Shown piece after piece: positions 7,844-16,806 of a stretch of DNA of 48,009 bases; position 1 is the first letter of the stretch; each line of letters starts with the position of its first letter. Under the pieces are notes generated by a model. The model made no database searches and was not told the DNA's origin. It saw only the letters and a list, made by a program, of their open reading frames with translations. A program made the position numbers and the translations under genes. The DNA comes from Psychromonas sp. SP041 (lineage in GTDB: Bacteria; Pseudomonadota; Gammaproteobacteria; Enterobacterales; Psychromonadaceae), in NCBI RefSeq assembly GCF_000470315.2, contig NZ_CBRF02000038.1, forward strand, positions 1 through 48,009, in the 5' to 3' direction.

Positions 7844-9064
7844 TTGAAGGACAAGCAAAATAACGATCAAATAAATGACTCCTCCTCTGCAGTTCAAATT
7901 AATGACGGTCAAGCTACCAACCCCAAAATCAGTTCATCTGAAAAACCATCTACAAATGAAAGTGAATCCTCTATTGATTCACAAGAATCAGCTACTGAAC
8001 AAGATAAGTTAGATATAAAGCAAGATAATAAAGATAGAAAAACCTTATATAGCATTGGTTTTTGGTTCTTGTTTATTATCGTTCTTATTGGCTGTATCTA
8101 CTTTGGTAAGTCTATATTATTACCCGTCATGGTCAGTACGTTTATTGCGCTGTTATGTAGCCCATTAGTTAATTATTTAGAAAAAATTGGCATTCCCAGA
8201 ACAGTAGGGGTGTTGAGCGTTATCTTTTTGATTGTTGGTCTTTTATTTGGCGGAGTAGCAGTATTAACTGAGCCTGCTCAACAGTGGTGGTCGAAGCTTC
8301 CAGAGTTAGTGAAAGATATTTCACAAGAAGTGACTAATGCAACCAACAACGCAGGCACAAGTTCAGCATTAAATGAGGCAATTGTTAGTAGTTCTAATGT
8401 CGGTGAGTTTCGAAGTACAACCGTCGTTTCATTGGTTAAAAGTATTGCAGTAGCAACACCGACTGCTATTACTCAATTAATGATTTCGCTCTTTATGGCG
8501 TATTTTATGCTCAGTTATGGACGTTCTTTGTTTACTGGTTTTTTAATGCAATTTGACCATCTATCTAACAAGCGTAAAACAGTGGAATTGGTCAGAGTGA
8601 TCCAAAAAGATCTCTCTCGTTATATTGGGACGGTGACGTTAATTAATATTGCGTTGGGTATCGTTGTTGGCTGTGTTTTCTTTATATTTGGTGTTGAAGA
8701 CCCCTTTTTATGGGGAACATTAGCAGGCATTATGAACTTTGCGCCTTATTTAGGTCCACTCATTTCTATGATCTGTTTTGGTGTTATTACTTATGTTCAA
8801 TTTGATTCAATGAGTTATGCATTCATTATTATTTCGACTTATTTAGTGATTAATATGGCTGAAAGTCAATTTGTTACACCTACTTTATTAGGCAGAAGGT
8901 TTAACTTAAATCCGTTGGTTATTTTTATGTGGTTAATTTTATGGGGATGGTTATGGGGTAGCATGGGGATGTTACTTGGTGTGCCATTACTCGTGTGCTT
9001 AAACACTTTATTAGAGCGATTAGATATATTTGGAAGAAGTCATTTAGTGCTGAGAGCAAGATGA
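7844..9064 (+). CDS. AI-2E family permease (UPF0118), TTG start
   Basis: The 406-aa product has about eight membrane segments. Typical family blocks are ILLPVMVSTFIALLCSPLV, LINIALGIVVG, the loop DPFLWGTLAGIMNFAPYLGP and the C-terminal NPLVIFMWLILWGWLWG. Members export or exchange small molecules, for example TqsA (AI-2) and some Na+/H+ antiporters; substrate cannot be told here. The only in-frame start before the first helix is TTG, with ggag 8 nt upstream. About 65 hydrophilic residues rich in Asn, Asp, Ser and Gln precede the first helix, longer than usual and similar in composition to the YqjE-like protein's extension. Confidence 0.88.
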   Translation: MKDKQNNDQINDSSSAVQINDGQATNPKISSSEKPSTNESESSIDSQESATEQDKLDIKQDNKDRKTLYSIGFWFLFIIVLIGCIYFGKSILLPVMVSTFIALLCSPLVNYLEKIGIPRTVGVLSVIFLIVGLLFGGVAVLTEPAQQWWSKLPELVKDISQEVTNATNNAGTSSALNEAIVSSSNVGEFRSTTVVSLVKSIAVATPTAITQLMISLFMAYFMLSYGRSLFTGFLMQFDHLSNKRKTVELVRVIQKDLSRYIGTVTLINIALGIVVGCVFFIFGVEDPFLWGTLAGIMNFAPYLGPLISMICFGVITYVQFDSMSYAFIIISTYLVINMAESQFVTPTLLGRRFNLNPLVIFMWLILWGWLWGSMGMLLGVPLLVCLNTLLERLDIFGRSHLVLRAR

Positions 9065-9087
9065 TTTAAGGCAAGTATATGTGATTG

Positions 9088-9130
9088 AAAATATTGAGTG
9101 CACTCAATTATTAAGTGCATGCAATATTTT
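9088..9130. terminator. Bidirectional terminator between convergent genes
   Basis: The inverted repeat aaaatattg..tgcact / agtgca..caatatttt has a two-base internal mismatch. A/T runs flank both sides, so it can serve the permease and the convergent sigma-54 regulator gene. Confidence 0.7.
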
Positions 9131-9159
9131 AGTTATCCTAACTTTATAATGATTGTTAG

Positions 9160-10506
9160 TTAAGTCACTTCATACTTATCGAGTTTATTGTAGAGCGTTT
9201 TCACACTGATACCGAGCTCTTGAGCTGTTTTGGTTTTATTACCTTCATTGTTATCTAAGGTATTAACAATCGCTGCTTTTTCAATTGCGACTAAAGCAAC
9301 ACCAACCGGCACTAATGCGTTCAATGTTGAATCTTCACCGGTTACTTGAAGAGAATCAGAAACAATATGTTCTTCTTTAATGACATCATCAGACAGAATA
9401 AATGCTCTTTCTATCGAGTGTTTTAATTCTCTTACATTACCAGGCCAATCATAAGCTGCAATTTTATCTAATGCTGCTTCTAGAATAGTTTTCGTTTTGA
9501 CTTCTTTAGCATTTTGATGAGCAATAAAATGTTTTGCTAAACCGACAATATCACTACCTCTTTCTCTTAAAGGCGGCACATTAATTGGGAAATGAGCTAA
9601 ACGAAAGTACAGATCTTCTCTTAGTTCTTGCTCATCAATCGCGGTTTGAGGATCGCGGTTGGTTGCTGCAATAATACGTGTATTCGCTATATGTACAGTT
9701 TCTCCGCCAACACGACGATATTCCCCTGTTTCCAATACTCTTAATAATTTTACTTGATGTTCAATAGGCATTTCAGTAATTTCATCAAGAAACAAAGTGC
9801 CTCCTTCAGCGCGCTTAAAGACACCATCATGCGGTTTGTCAGCGCCAGTAAAAGCACCTTTATTATGACCAAATAATTCACTGTCCACTAAGTCTGGACT
9901 GATTGCTCCACAGTTAATGGCAATGAAAGGATATTGGCTTCGGTCACTTGCTTGATGAATGGTTTGGGCAACGAGTTCTTTACCTGCTCCACTTTCCCCA
10001 ATAACAAATACAGATGCATCGGTTTTTGCCACGCGGCGTAGTGTTCTATATAACCTATGCATTGGGCTTGAAGAGCCAATTAATAAACCAAATTGGTCTA
10101 AATCGCTGGTGGATACTTGTTGTCCAACTGTACTTTTAGGTAAGTTGGATTGTCGTACGTCTTGTAATGTTTCAGCTAAGATTTCTATATCAACCGGCAT
10201 GCGATAATGAAATATTGCCCCTAATTGCATTAATTTATCTAAATTAGGGTTAGGAGCACCAGAACTGATGATAATTAAATCCATTTCATTCAAGGCTTCA
10301 AGCTTAGATAGTGCTTGATAATCTTCAGAGCTAAAGTTGTTTACGCCAATAATTGCAACGGTAGGTGCTATGGTTTTGATCTCTGAGATCCAATCTTGGC
10401 TGGCCTCTAGCTGAATTGTATTGAACTGGGCTAATTCAGGATTATTTAATATAGCTTGGCGCAATGAGCTATTTTGGATGCTTAATAACAAGCTTAATTT
10501 ATGCAT
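9160..10506 (-). CDS. Sigma-54-dependent activator with a degenerate receiver domain
   Basis: The 448-aa protein has three parts. Residues 1-118 have the length and alternating hydrophobic pattern of a receiver, but where the phosphorylated Asp should be the sequence reads AIIGVNN, and the usual Lys-Pro near the end is RMP, so phosphorylation looks impossible. The AAA+ domain (about 140-370) has Walker A GESGAGKE (170-177), the sigma-54 loop GAFTGA (217-222) and Walker B LFLDEIT (238-244). A Fis-type HTH ends the protein (TKTAQELGISVKTLYNKL). It should activate sigma-54 promoters in response to a ligand or protein instead of a kinase. The target is unknown; neighbours are envelope-stress genes. 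Confidence 0.88.
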   Translation of the reverse strand: MHKLSLLLSIQNSSLRQAILNNPELAQFNTIQLEASQDWISEIKTIAPTVAIIGVNNFSSEDYQALSKLEALNEMDLIIISSGAPNPNLDKLMQLGAIFHYRMPVDIEILAETLQDVRQSNLPKSTVGQQVSTSDLDQFGLLIGSSSPMHRLYRTLRRVAKTDASVFVIGESGAGKELVAQTIHQASDRSQYPFIAINCGAISPDLVDSELFGHNKGAFTGADKPHDGVFKRAEGGTLFLDEITEMPIEHQVKLLRVLETGEYRRVGGETVHIANTRIIAATNRDPQTAIDEQELREDLYFRLAHFPINVPPLRERGSDIVGLAKHFIAHQNAKEVKTKTILEAALDKIAAYDWPGNVRELKHSIERAFILSDDVIKEEHIVSDSLQVTGEDSTLNALVPVGVALVAIEKAAIVNTLDNNEGNKTKTAQELGISVKTLYNKLDKYEVT

Positions 10507-11073
10507 TAATTGCTCTCACGATAATGAATTCATCATTTAATTTTTCAGGTGGGGAAGTTCATAATCGCGATGAATTTGAACTTTGTCAAATTTATAACTT
10601 ATTACTATTTATTTGATATGCAGGAAGTCGTTTGTAAAGTAGTGTTCAGCCTATGTATGAAAAGAGGGGGCGTTAGGTAGAGCGGTATTATATTTTTTAA
10701 AAGTAGATTAAATAGACGTTTATTTATTGGTCTACATTATTCTCTTGAGAGTTATTGTTGATATGTGCGGCGATGTTTATATTATCGTTATACTAATCTG
10801 GGTAATAAATGGCTAGATAATGACTTAGATTGGTATTAAATATACTCGTCACCATTCAAGATGCAAAAATCAGAAAATCGTAAGGGAAATAAACTCTAGA
10901 CATAGAAGTAAAGATCTAACGGGTTAAACCGAGACTTTATAACACTTTATAACATTTTATAACAGCGAAGGTGGTTGCCTAACGATTTGTTCTACGGGGC
11001 GCCAATACGACAACCAATACTGCGTTGTCACATTCGATAAGGACTCGCATTGTCATCATGTTACGAGTTGATA
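10507..11073. other. Spacer with palindromic repeat debris
   Basis: It lies between the start of the sigma-54 regulator and the end of the phosphatase-kinase gene (both on the minus strand). It holds an inverted repeat at 10790-10836 and a 10-bp triplet repeat (actttataac, twice exact, then attttataac) at 10934-10963. No ORF or RNA gene is supported. Confidence 0.5.
10790..10836. repeat. Palindromic MITE-like fragment
   Basis: atactaatctgggt and acttagattggtat form an imperfect 14-bp inverted repeat around a 19-base loop. The TTGGTAT/ATACTAA ends resemble those of the larger element at 14168, so it may be a related small repeat. Confidence 0.5.
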
Positions 11074-12696
11074 CTATTTATTCGACGCCACAAAGACCTT
11101 AAGTGACGATGGCAATACGGTTATTTCAATATTTTGAGCGCGATAGTTTTCACCGTCTATAACATATTCTATTTCATGATCTGCAGAGATCGCTATCTTC
11201 TTACCGTCACAATATTGAAACTGATTTGCCTTATCTTGCAACCCTAAACTAGAGGCCGCTAAATCAGATAGCGCAATCACTGTTTCGGTAAATGAATCCG
11301 TATTATCTAAATAAGTCATGTGTAACTTACCGTCATCTGGTTCTGGTGCATCGCCACCATGTGCTAATAAAGTACTGAATGGGGCGGTATTAGCGACCAT
11401 TAAGCTTTGAACATTTAAATCTTGGTATACTTTGTCATTAATTTTAATACTTAACTGTTGCGATTCACTTGAAACCACTGCATTAAAAAAACCATTTAAA
11501 TAAGCAAACTGCCCATTTTCATTTTTATTCTCTCTGTTTGCAGACGAAATCATTTGCTGTTCAAAGCCAATGCCCATGGCTAATAACATCAATTGTTCAT
11601 TACATTTTGCCGTATCAATCGTGCGAACTTGTTCAGATAAAATAGCGTTACAAGCTGCATTCACCGGAGAGTATTTTGCTGCTAACCCGTAAAGTACATG
11701 ACATAAAGCGTTTGTGGTCCCAAAAGGGACAATCCCAAGCACTATATCTGATTCAATAAGTTGGCTTGCCACTTCAGTTACCGTACCGTCTCCACCACAC
11801 ACAATCACTTTATTTGCACCTGTTTCTTTAGCTTGCTTGGCGAGTTCAGTTGCTGAAATGTGTGGCATCGTTTCTACTATTTTTAAACGATGCTTTGTAC
11901 TTAACTGTCGAATTAATTGCTGTTTATATTGTTGCCATTTACCGCCACCTGAAACAGGGTTAACAATCATCCACGTTGGCTCGGGTAGTTTTAATTTTTG
12001 TTGTTTACTAATTGCACTCAGTACTTTGTATTGTTTCTTATTTAAGTTCGCTGAGCTGCGAATAGAATGAATTTGAGTTAATGCTTGATCAACACTTAAT
12101 GCAGGATCTCGACTTAACAAATAAGCGGCCATCACAAAGACAGATCGCCCACGACCTAAAGCACAATGAATAACTACAGAACGAGATTGTGATAGCTGTA
12201 CATCAATCCAATAAAGCACATGGCGTAGTTTATGTAAAGAAGGGGCTTTGTGGTCTAACACTGGGATCGTTAAGTAATCAAAATGTTTATCTGTCATTGC
12301 ACTTTCTAAGCCAGCGAATTCTGCTGTGACATCTACAATACAATCAATATTTTTTGACTTTAAATACGCTAAATCAAATGATAATAAACGTCTTGAAAGG
12401 TACAAATTATTGGTTATTTTTTGTATTGGTGGAACCTCATCATTCTTTCTTGCCCACGCGTTATAAGCTTTAACGCCAAGTAGAAAAGGGATGAAAGCCC
12501 ATTGGATCCACCATAGTATTTTTCCGTCACTATTTTTTCTAAAAATAGAAGGAGTATCAAATAAATAAGCAAGGCTTACAATTGCTAAAGAAAGGGCTAC
12601 CCATGAAAATAATATTTTCAGTATTAGCAGCGGAATAAACCAAGCTAACGCTAAGCTTAATAGCGAGCCAAATAGGTAATATTTAGTAATAAACAT
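11074..12696 (-). CDS. Dual-specificity phosphatase fused to diacylglycerol kinase-like domain
   Basis: The 540-aa protein combines three parts: an N-terminal membrane region with several helices (residues 1-80); a dual-specificity phosphatase with catalytic loop HCALGRGRS (177-185, Cys178); and a diacylglycerol/YegS-type lipid kinase from about 241 with VNPVSGGGK, GGDGT (301-305) and VPFGTTNALCH. The fusion points to lipid phosphorylation and dephosphorylation at the inner membrane, for example on diacylglycerol or phosphatidylglycerol phosphate, but the substrates are unknown. Both active-site loops look intact. An aagga site supports the start. It neighbours small stress lipoprotein and OsmY-like genes on the same strand. 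Confidence 0.88.
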   Translation of the reverse strand: MFITKYYLFGSLLSLALAWFIPLLILKILFSWVALSLAIVSLAYLFDTPSIFRKNSDGKILWWIQWAFIPFLLGVKAYNAWARKNDEVPPIQKITNNLYLSRRLLSFDLAYLKSKNIDCIVDVTAEFAGLESAMTDKHFDYLTIPVLDHKAPSLHKLRHVLYWIDVQLSQSRSVVIHCALGRGRSVFVMAAYLLSRDPALSVDQALTQIHSIRSSANLNKKQYKVLSAISKQQKLKLPEPTWMIVNPVSGGGKWQQYKQQLIRQLSTKHRLKIVETMPHISATELAKQAKETGANKVIVCGGDGTVTEVASQLIESDIVLGIVPFGTTNALCHVLYGLAAKYSPVNAACNAILSEQVRTIDTAKCNEQLMLLAMGIGFEQQMISSANRENKNENGQFAYLNGFFNAVVSSESQQLSIKINDKVYQDLNVQSLMVANTAPFSTLLAHGGDAPEPDDGKLHMTYLDNTDSFTETVIALSDLAASSLGLQDKANQFQYCDGKKIAISADHEIEYVIDGENYRAQNIEITVLPSSLKVFVASNK

Positions 12697-12973
12697 GGGA
12701 TTTCCTTAGCGAATAAATTTAGTAAATAAATAAGAAAGGTAGCTGTGAATAAAATAAGGTTGGTATTAATAACGCAGCCTGAGTGATGTAATATTAGATC
12801 GCCATTTCCTCAATATATTCCTCCTTTATATTTTGTCTCTTTTACTTTTTTAGGGAGTTCAAGTTAATGCTGTGAATGTTTTAGATTTAAAAATGAAGAA
12901 TGATAGAAGAAGGAATAATTTATATTATTTATTCGATCTTCTATTTATGGCAGATTTTAATTTATGACGAATA

Positions 12974-13168
12974 TTAACAATCTTTATCGTCTGCACTAAG
13001 TGTGTCTTTTATGCCTTCACACGTATCTTCAATACTATTGCCAATATCAGTTGATGCATCATCAATCTTTTCGCCTACTTTTTTTGTAGAGCCATCAGTA
13101 CAACCACTAAGGGCTAATACTAAACCTGAAATTGCTGCAAAGTGTCTATAAGATCTTATCTTAGTCAT
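12974..13168 (-). CDS. Small lipoprotein (64 aa)
   Basis: It has a lipoprotein signal with the lipobox LALSGC (Cys23), then a short acidic helical mature part (KKVGEKIDDASTDIGNSIED) and two further Cys (DTC, KDC). Length and composition recall entericidin-like or small stress lipoproteins, but no family is certain. The site taggag precedes the ATG. It is the last gene of a run with the DUF1328 and OsmY-like genes. Confidence 0.7.
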   Translation of the reverse strand: MTKIRSYRHFAAISGLVLALSGCTDGSTKKVGEKIDDASTDIGNSIEDTCEGIKDTLSADDKDC

Positions 13169-13186
13169 TTTGTTCTCCTACTATTT

Positions 13187-13348
13187 CTAGCGTTTTATTA
13201 CATTGGCGACAATCGAGACAACAAACAACACTGCAAACAGATAAAATATGATTTTAGCAATACTAGCGGCTGCGCCAGCGATACCACCAAATCCGAATAC
13301 AGCTGAAATTAAGGCAATCACGAGAAATAAAAATACCCAGCGAATCAT
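13187..13348 (-). CDS. DUF1328 (YtjA-like) small membrane protein, 53 aa
   Basis: This short frame on the minus strand encodes a 53-residue, almost wholly hydrophobic protein, [20 protein letters not shown] at the start and NVIKR at the end, with the glycine-rich centre [10 protein letters not shown] that typifies DUF1328/YtjA. Two membrane helices are expected. The ATG follows aggaga at good spacing. The family has no known activity and is usually found among stress genes. Eighteen bases separate it from the lipoprotein start downstream. Confidence 0.85.
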   Translation of the reverse strand: MIRWVFLFLVIALISAVFGFGGIAGAAASIAKIIFYLFAVLFVVSIVANVIKR

Positions 13349-13421
13349 GTCATCTCTCCTTACTTATATGGGGTGTTATATACGTTATAAAAGTACATTA
13401 AAAAAATAAGGCGAATATTGA

Positions 13422-13976
13422 TTATTTAATGACTTCAAGTTTATCAATAACCTTAGATACATCTTCAGTATTACGCGCCATATTCATTGCCAAGTCGTGT
13501 TCTGTATCTGATATCACTTTACCGGTTAACAGTACAACGTTATTGGTTGTGTCTACTTCAATATCCATTGCGCTAACGTCTTCAGCCATCAACAATCGTG
13601 TTTTTAACACCGTCGTGATTTTGGCATCTGTTAATGCAGACAATGCTTTATCATCCAAGCCCGCTTCGTTATTTTTGTCTAAAATAGATAAGTCATTCTC
13701 TACCTTTTCGACGCCATCTAACCCTGCGATTAATTCGCCAGCTAATGATTTTTCGATGTTGCTGTCAACGACGCCAGTTAAGGTAACGACACCACTATGG
13801 ACATCAGTATTAATATCGAATGAGTTTAAGTTAGTGTTTAACAATAATGTTGTTTCAGCTTTCCCATCTATCCACGCATCAAGAGATTCATTTTTCCAAC
13901 TTTGTTGATCTGCTAATGTAATAGTTGATGAAGTCAGTAGTACAGTTGAAAGGGCAATTGTTTTTATGCTCTTCAT
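13422..13976 (-). CDS. Periplasmic OsmY-like protein with two BON domains
   Basis: The signal peptide (MKSIKTIALSTVLLTSSTITLA) is followed by BON domains at about residues 37-103 and 112-184. Each has the strand-glycine pattern, VHSGVVTLTGVVDS and TTNNVVLLTGKVIS. BON domains bind phospholipid surfaces; OsmY is an osmotically and RpoS-induced periplasmic protein. The length (184 aa) is close to OsmY (201). The ribosome site aaggag is strong. It probably belongs to the same stress group as the small genes that follow on this strand. Confidence 0.85.
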   Translation of the reverse strand: MKSIKTIALSTVLLTSSTITLADQQSWKNESLDAWIDGKAETTLLLNTNLNSFDINTDVHSGVVTLTGVVDSNIEKSLAGELIAGLDGVEKVENDLSILDKNNEAGLDDKALSALTDAKITTVLKTRLLMAEDVSAMDIEVDTTNNVVLLTGKVISDTEHDLAMNMARNTEDVSKVIDKLEVIK

Positions 13977-14497
13977 ATTGTTTCTCCTTTATTTGATGTG
14001 TATTAAGTATATTGCCATTACTGTGCCAGTTTTTTATCTTGTTGTTTTTATTGGTTATTTTTATTTTAATGAAAAATAAAAAGCGTAAAGTGTGAATTAT
14101 TTACAGAGTGAGAATGTAATAATGATTTGGTTATTAAGTGGAGACGGGAGTATTGAGAGTGTTAACTAATACCAAAAGAATTAATAAGGTGATCATTCTT
14201 GCTGGTTAAAATCACCCCTAACTACGTTCTGAGTTTTGAAGTGAGAACAACTATCTTCTACAACTCACGCCTTATTAGTGTTAATTTTTCCTGCACAATT
14301 TCTGATCACTTATTTAATTCCATTGGTATAAATGGTTGTTATGTTTATGATATTAATAAATTAATATTATTTTTTTTGAAAATATTAGAGATAAAAGAGA
14401 CAAACCATTATTGGTTTACCTCTAGATTTAATGGTTTTGTTAGGTTTATTTATAAAAAAGAATCTCTTATTTTATATTGTTTCAAACAACCATCATT
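13977..14497. other. Spacer holding a MITE-like element
   Basis: Promoter region of the OsmY-like gene on the left, the MITE-like repeat in the middle, and about 170 AT-rich bases before the end of the LysR gene. A 111-codon open frame runs through the repeat into the LysR gene; it looks spurious. Confidence 0.5.
14168..14329. mobile_element. MITE-like element, 162 bp, with ~27-bp terminal inverted repeats
   Basis: The left end reads aataccaaaagaattaataa then ggtgatca; the right end is its imperfect inverse, tgatcacttatttaattcca then ttggtat. No transposase lies inside. The terminal inverted repeats and the ATACCA/TGGTAT ends suggest a non-autonomous DNA transposon moved by an element elsewhere. 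No clear target duplication is seen. Confidence 0.7.
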
Positions 14498-15469
14498 TTA
14501 TCTTGGGCTAAGATCTTTACCTGATGTTGCTTGATAAAGTTGTTCAAAGTTTGGAATGGCTTCTTCCCAAATTGGTTTTTGTTTGCCTAAATATTCGGAT
14601 ACAGCATCAAAAAATAATCGTGTTCTAACGGGGAGATCGCGATGTGGGTAAACAGCATAGATAGGGTAGTAATCCAGCAATGCTAAGTCGGTTAATATAG
14701 GAATGAGTAAACCATCTTTAATTTCGTTATTAACAAGGAATGCTGGCGTAATGAAATAGGCACTACCAGATAGTGCTTTCATTAATAGAACATCTGCATC
14801 GTTGCTTCTAAAAACACTTTTCATTTTTTGCTCTGTTTGCTTCCCATCCTCATTTAAATAGCTAATTTCTTCCATTCTCGAAGCCGCAGTAGCAAAGGTT
14901 GCTGCTGGTAAGTCAGCTAAGTCTTCTATTTTAGTGGGGAGCCCATAACTTTTAATAAATTCTGGAGCCGCTAAAATGAGTAAACGATTACGCGCGATAG
15001 GCCTTGCGATTAAAGAAGAATCTTTAGGTTTACCGATGCGAAAAGCTAAATCGAAACCTTCTGAAATGATGTCAACAACGCGCTCGTCTAAACGCATTTC
15101 AACTTCTACCTGTGGGAAACGTTTTTGAAAGTCATTAATGACTGGCTGTAAATAACGGCGTCCAATAATAGATGAGCTTGCTATCTTCAATACACCACGC
15201 GGTTCTTGGTGGTAATTTTCAGCTAAACGAAGCGTATCACCCAGTAAATCACGTATCTCAATGGTTTTTTTGACCATTTCGGCACCCGCAGCCGTTAAAG
15301 AAAATGAGCGAGTGGAACGATTAAGTAATCGTACACCTAATTCATCTTCTAAACGTCCTATCTGCTTTGAAACGACTGAACGGTCTATATTCCTAGCATC
15401 TGCCGCTTTAGCAAAAGAGCCTTGCTCAACGACTTCAAGTAGCATTAATAGTCTACTGGTGATGTCCAT
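14498..15469 (-). CDS. LysR-family regulator, probable regulator of the adjacent efflux operon
   Basis: The 323-aa protein has an N-terminal winged HTH (VEQGSFAKAADARNIDRS then VVSKQIGRLEDELGV) and a LysR substrate domain (about residues 90-300). The CrgA/DhlX-like features PRGVLKIASS and DLAFRIGKPKDSSLIAR are visible. The aagga site before the ATG supports the start. It is divergent from an RND pump operon with a 162-bp shared promoter region, the usual arrangement for a LysR activator and its target. The inducer is unknown. Confidence 0.85.
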   Translation of the reverse strand: MDITSRLLMLLEVVEQGSFAKAADARNIDRSVVSKQIGRLEDELGVRLLNRSTRSFSLTAAGAEMVKKTIEIRDLLGDTLRLAENYHQEPRGVLKIASSSIIGRRYLQPVINDFQKRFPQVEVEMRLDERVVDIISEGFDLAFRIGKPKDSSLIARPIARNRLLILAAPEFIKSYGLPTKIEDLADLPAATFATAASRMEEISYLNEDGKQTEQKMKSVFRSNDADVLLMKALSGSAYFITPAFLVNNEIKDGLLIPILTDLALLDYYPIYAVYPHRDLPVRTRLFFDAVSEYLGKQKPIWEEAIPNFEQLYQATSGKDLSPR

Positions 15470-15631
15470 TTTTGATCCTTAATAGGGTTTAAATGATATC
15501 GTTAATCATTATAAAGTCACTTTTTTAATCTTTATTGGTGCTATTTTGGCATTAATGAATTTAAAAAACGATGCTTTTTTTGCACTAGTTTGTTCCGTAA
15601 AATCTGCGGCAATTAGAAAAGGAGCGTCATC

Positions 15632-16804
15632 ATGAATAAATATTTAATTGCTGCAATTTTTAGCGTGGCAAGTCTTACATTAATCGGTTGTGTAGAAGAG
15701 CCAAGTGAACCTGCAAGTCAAAGACCTTTACAGGCAATAGATGTTGCTGAAGTGTTAGTAACTCCGACTCAAAAATGGCATACCTACACCACGCGTTTAG
15801 AAGCACCTGAACAAGTTTCATTAATGCCGCGTGTCTCGGGTGTGATAGAACAAGTCTCATTTCATGAAGGTGATCAAGTCAAACAAGGTGACTTGTTATT
15901 TAAATTAGACAGTCGTCCTTTTACTGCGGTAGTGGCAGGGCTTAAAGCACAAGTGAACAGTGCACAAGCTGCATTACAACAATTACGAAGTGAAGCACAA
16001 CGTGCTGTTCGTTTGGTTCAACGTAAAGCAATTTCAACAGAGCAAGCTGAGTCTCGCGCTTCTGCATTACGTCAAGGTGAAGCGCAACTCGCGTCACTAA
16101 AAGCAGACCTTAGCGCTGCACAACTCGACCTAGAATTTACTGCGATACGCTCTCCGATCGATGGTGTTATCTCTCGTACTAATATTACTCGCGGTAACAA
16201 TATTTTAGCGGGACAAACGGTACTAACGTCAATTGTTTCAAATAAAGAAATGTATGGTTATTTTGATATTGACGAACGTACTTGGAATAGTTCATTTGAC
16301 GATGTAACGGCGGCAAGCCATCAACAAGTGGTGATGCAAAAAGTCGGTCAAACTGATTTTCCTTATTCTGGTTATATTAATTTTATCGATAACCGTATCA
16401 ATTCATCGACAGGTACTTTACGTGTACGCGCGGTGTTTGATGAAAAAAATAAAGGATTGCGTGCGGGTTCTTTTGCACGCGTTAGATTGGCTGCAAATGA
16501 AGTAACAGATCAAGTGGTTATCCCTTCACGTGCTATCGGTACTGATTTAAAAAATAGCTTTGTACTGACTGTCGGTGAAAATGATGTGTTGCAATACACC
16601 TTAGTAGAATTGGGTGAACGTTACGGTAGTTTACGTGCGATTACGTCAGGCTTAAAAGCGGGTGATGTGATTGCAGTGAATGGTCCTGCTCGTGTCGGTC
16701 CTGGTATGCCAATCAAACCAAACTCTGTGAATATTGATAGTGCTGGCGTGGCTTTTACATTATCAGCTGTAGATGAGCCGTTAACGGCAAGTACTAAGGA
16801 ATAA
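15632..16804 (+). CDS. RND efflux periplasmic adaptor lipoprotein (AcrA/MexE-like)
   Basis: The 390-aa protein has a lipobox ending at Cys20 (LTLIGC), a biotinyl-lipoyl half (VSGVIEQVSFHEGDQVKQG), a coiled-coil hairpin (about 95-165, LKAQVNSAQAALQQLRSEA) and the second lipoyl half (LEFTAIRSPIDGVISRT). It bridges the inner-membrane pump and the outer-membrane factor. The start has aaggag. The next gene begins 2 bp after the stop. Sequence style (VSLMPRVSG, GDLLFKLD) is closer to the MexE/AcrA clade than to metal pumps. Confidence 0.9.
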   Translation: MNKYLIAAIFSVASLTLIGCVEEPSEPASQRPLQAIDVAEVLVTPTQKWHTYTTRLEAPEQVSLMPRVSGVIEQVSFHEGDQVKQGDLLFKLDSRPFTAVVAGLKAQVNSAQAALQQLRSEAQRAVRLVQRKAISTEQAESRASALRQGEAQLASLKADLSAAQLDLEFTAIRSPIDGVISRTNITRGNNILAGQTVLTSIVSNKEMYGYFDIDERTWNSSFDDVTAASHQQVVMQKVGQTDFPYSGYINFIDNRINSSTGTLRVRAVFDEKNKGLRAGSFARVRLAANEVTDQVVIPSRAIGTDLKNSFVLTVGENDVLQYTLVELGERYGSLRAITSGLKAGDVIAVNGPARVGPGMPIKPNSVNIDSAGVAFTLSAVDEPLTASTKE

Positions 16805-16806
16805 TA

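Noticed and set aside
14199-14534. A 111-codon open frame on the plus strand
   Set aside because: It runs through the MITE-like repeat into the end of the LysR gene, has no ribosome site and reads as random AT-rich translation.
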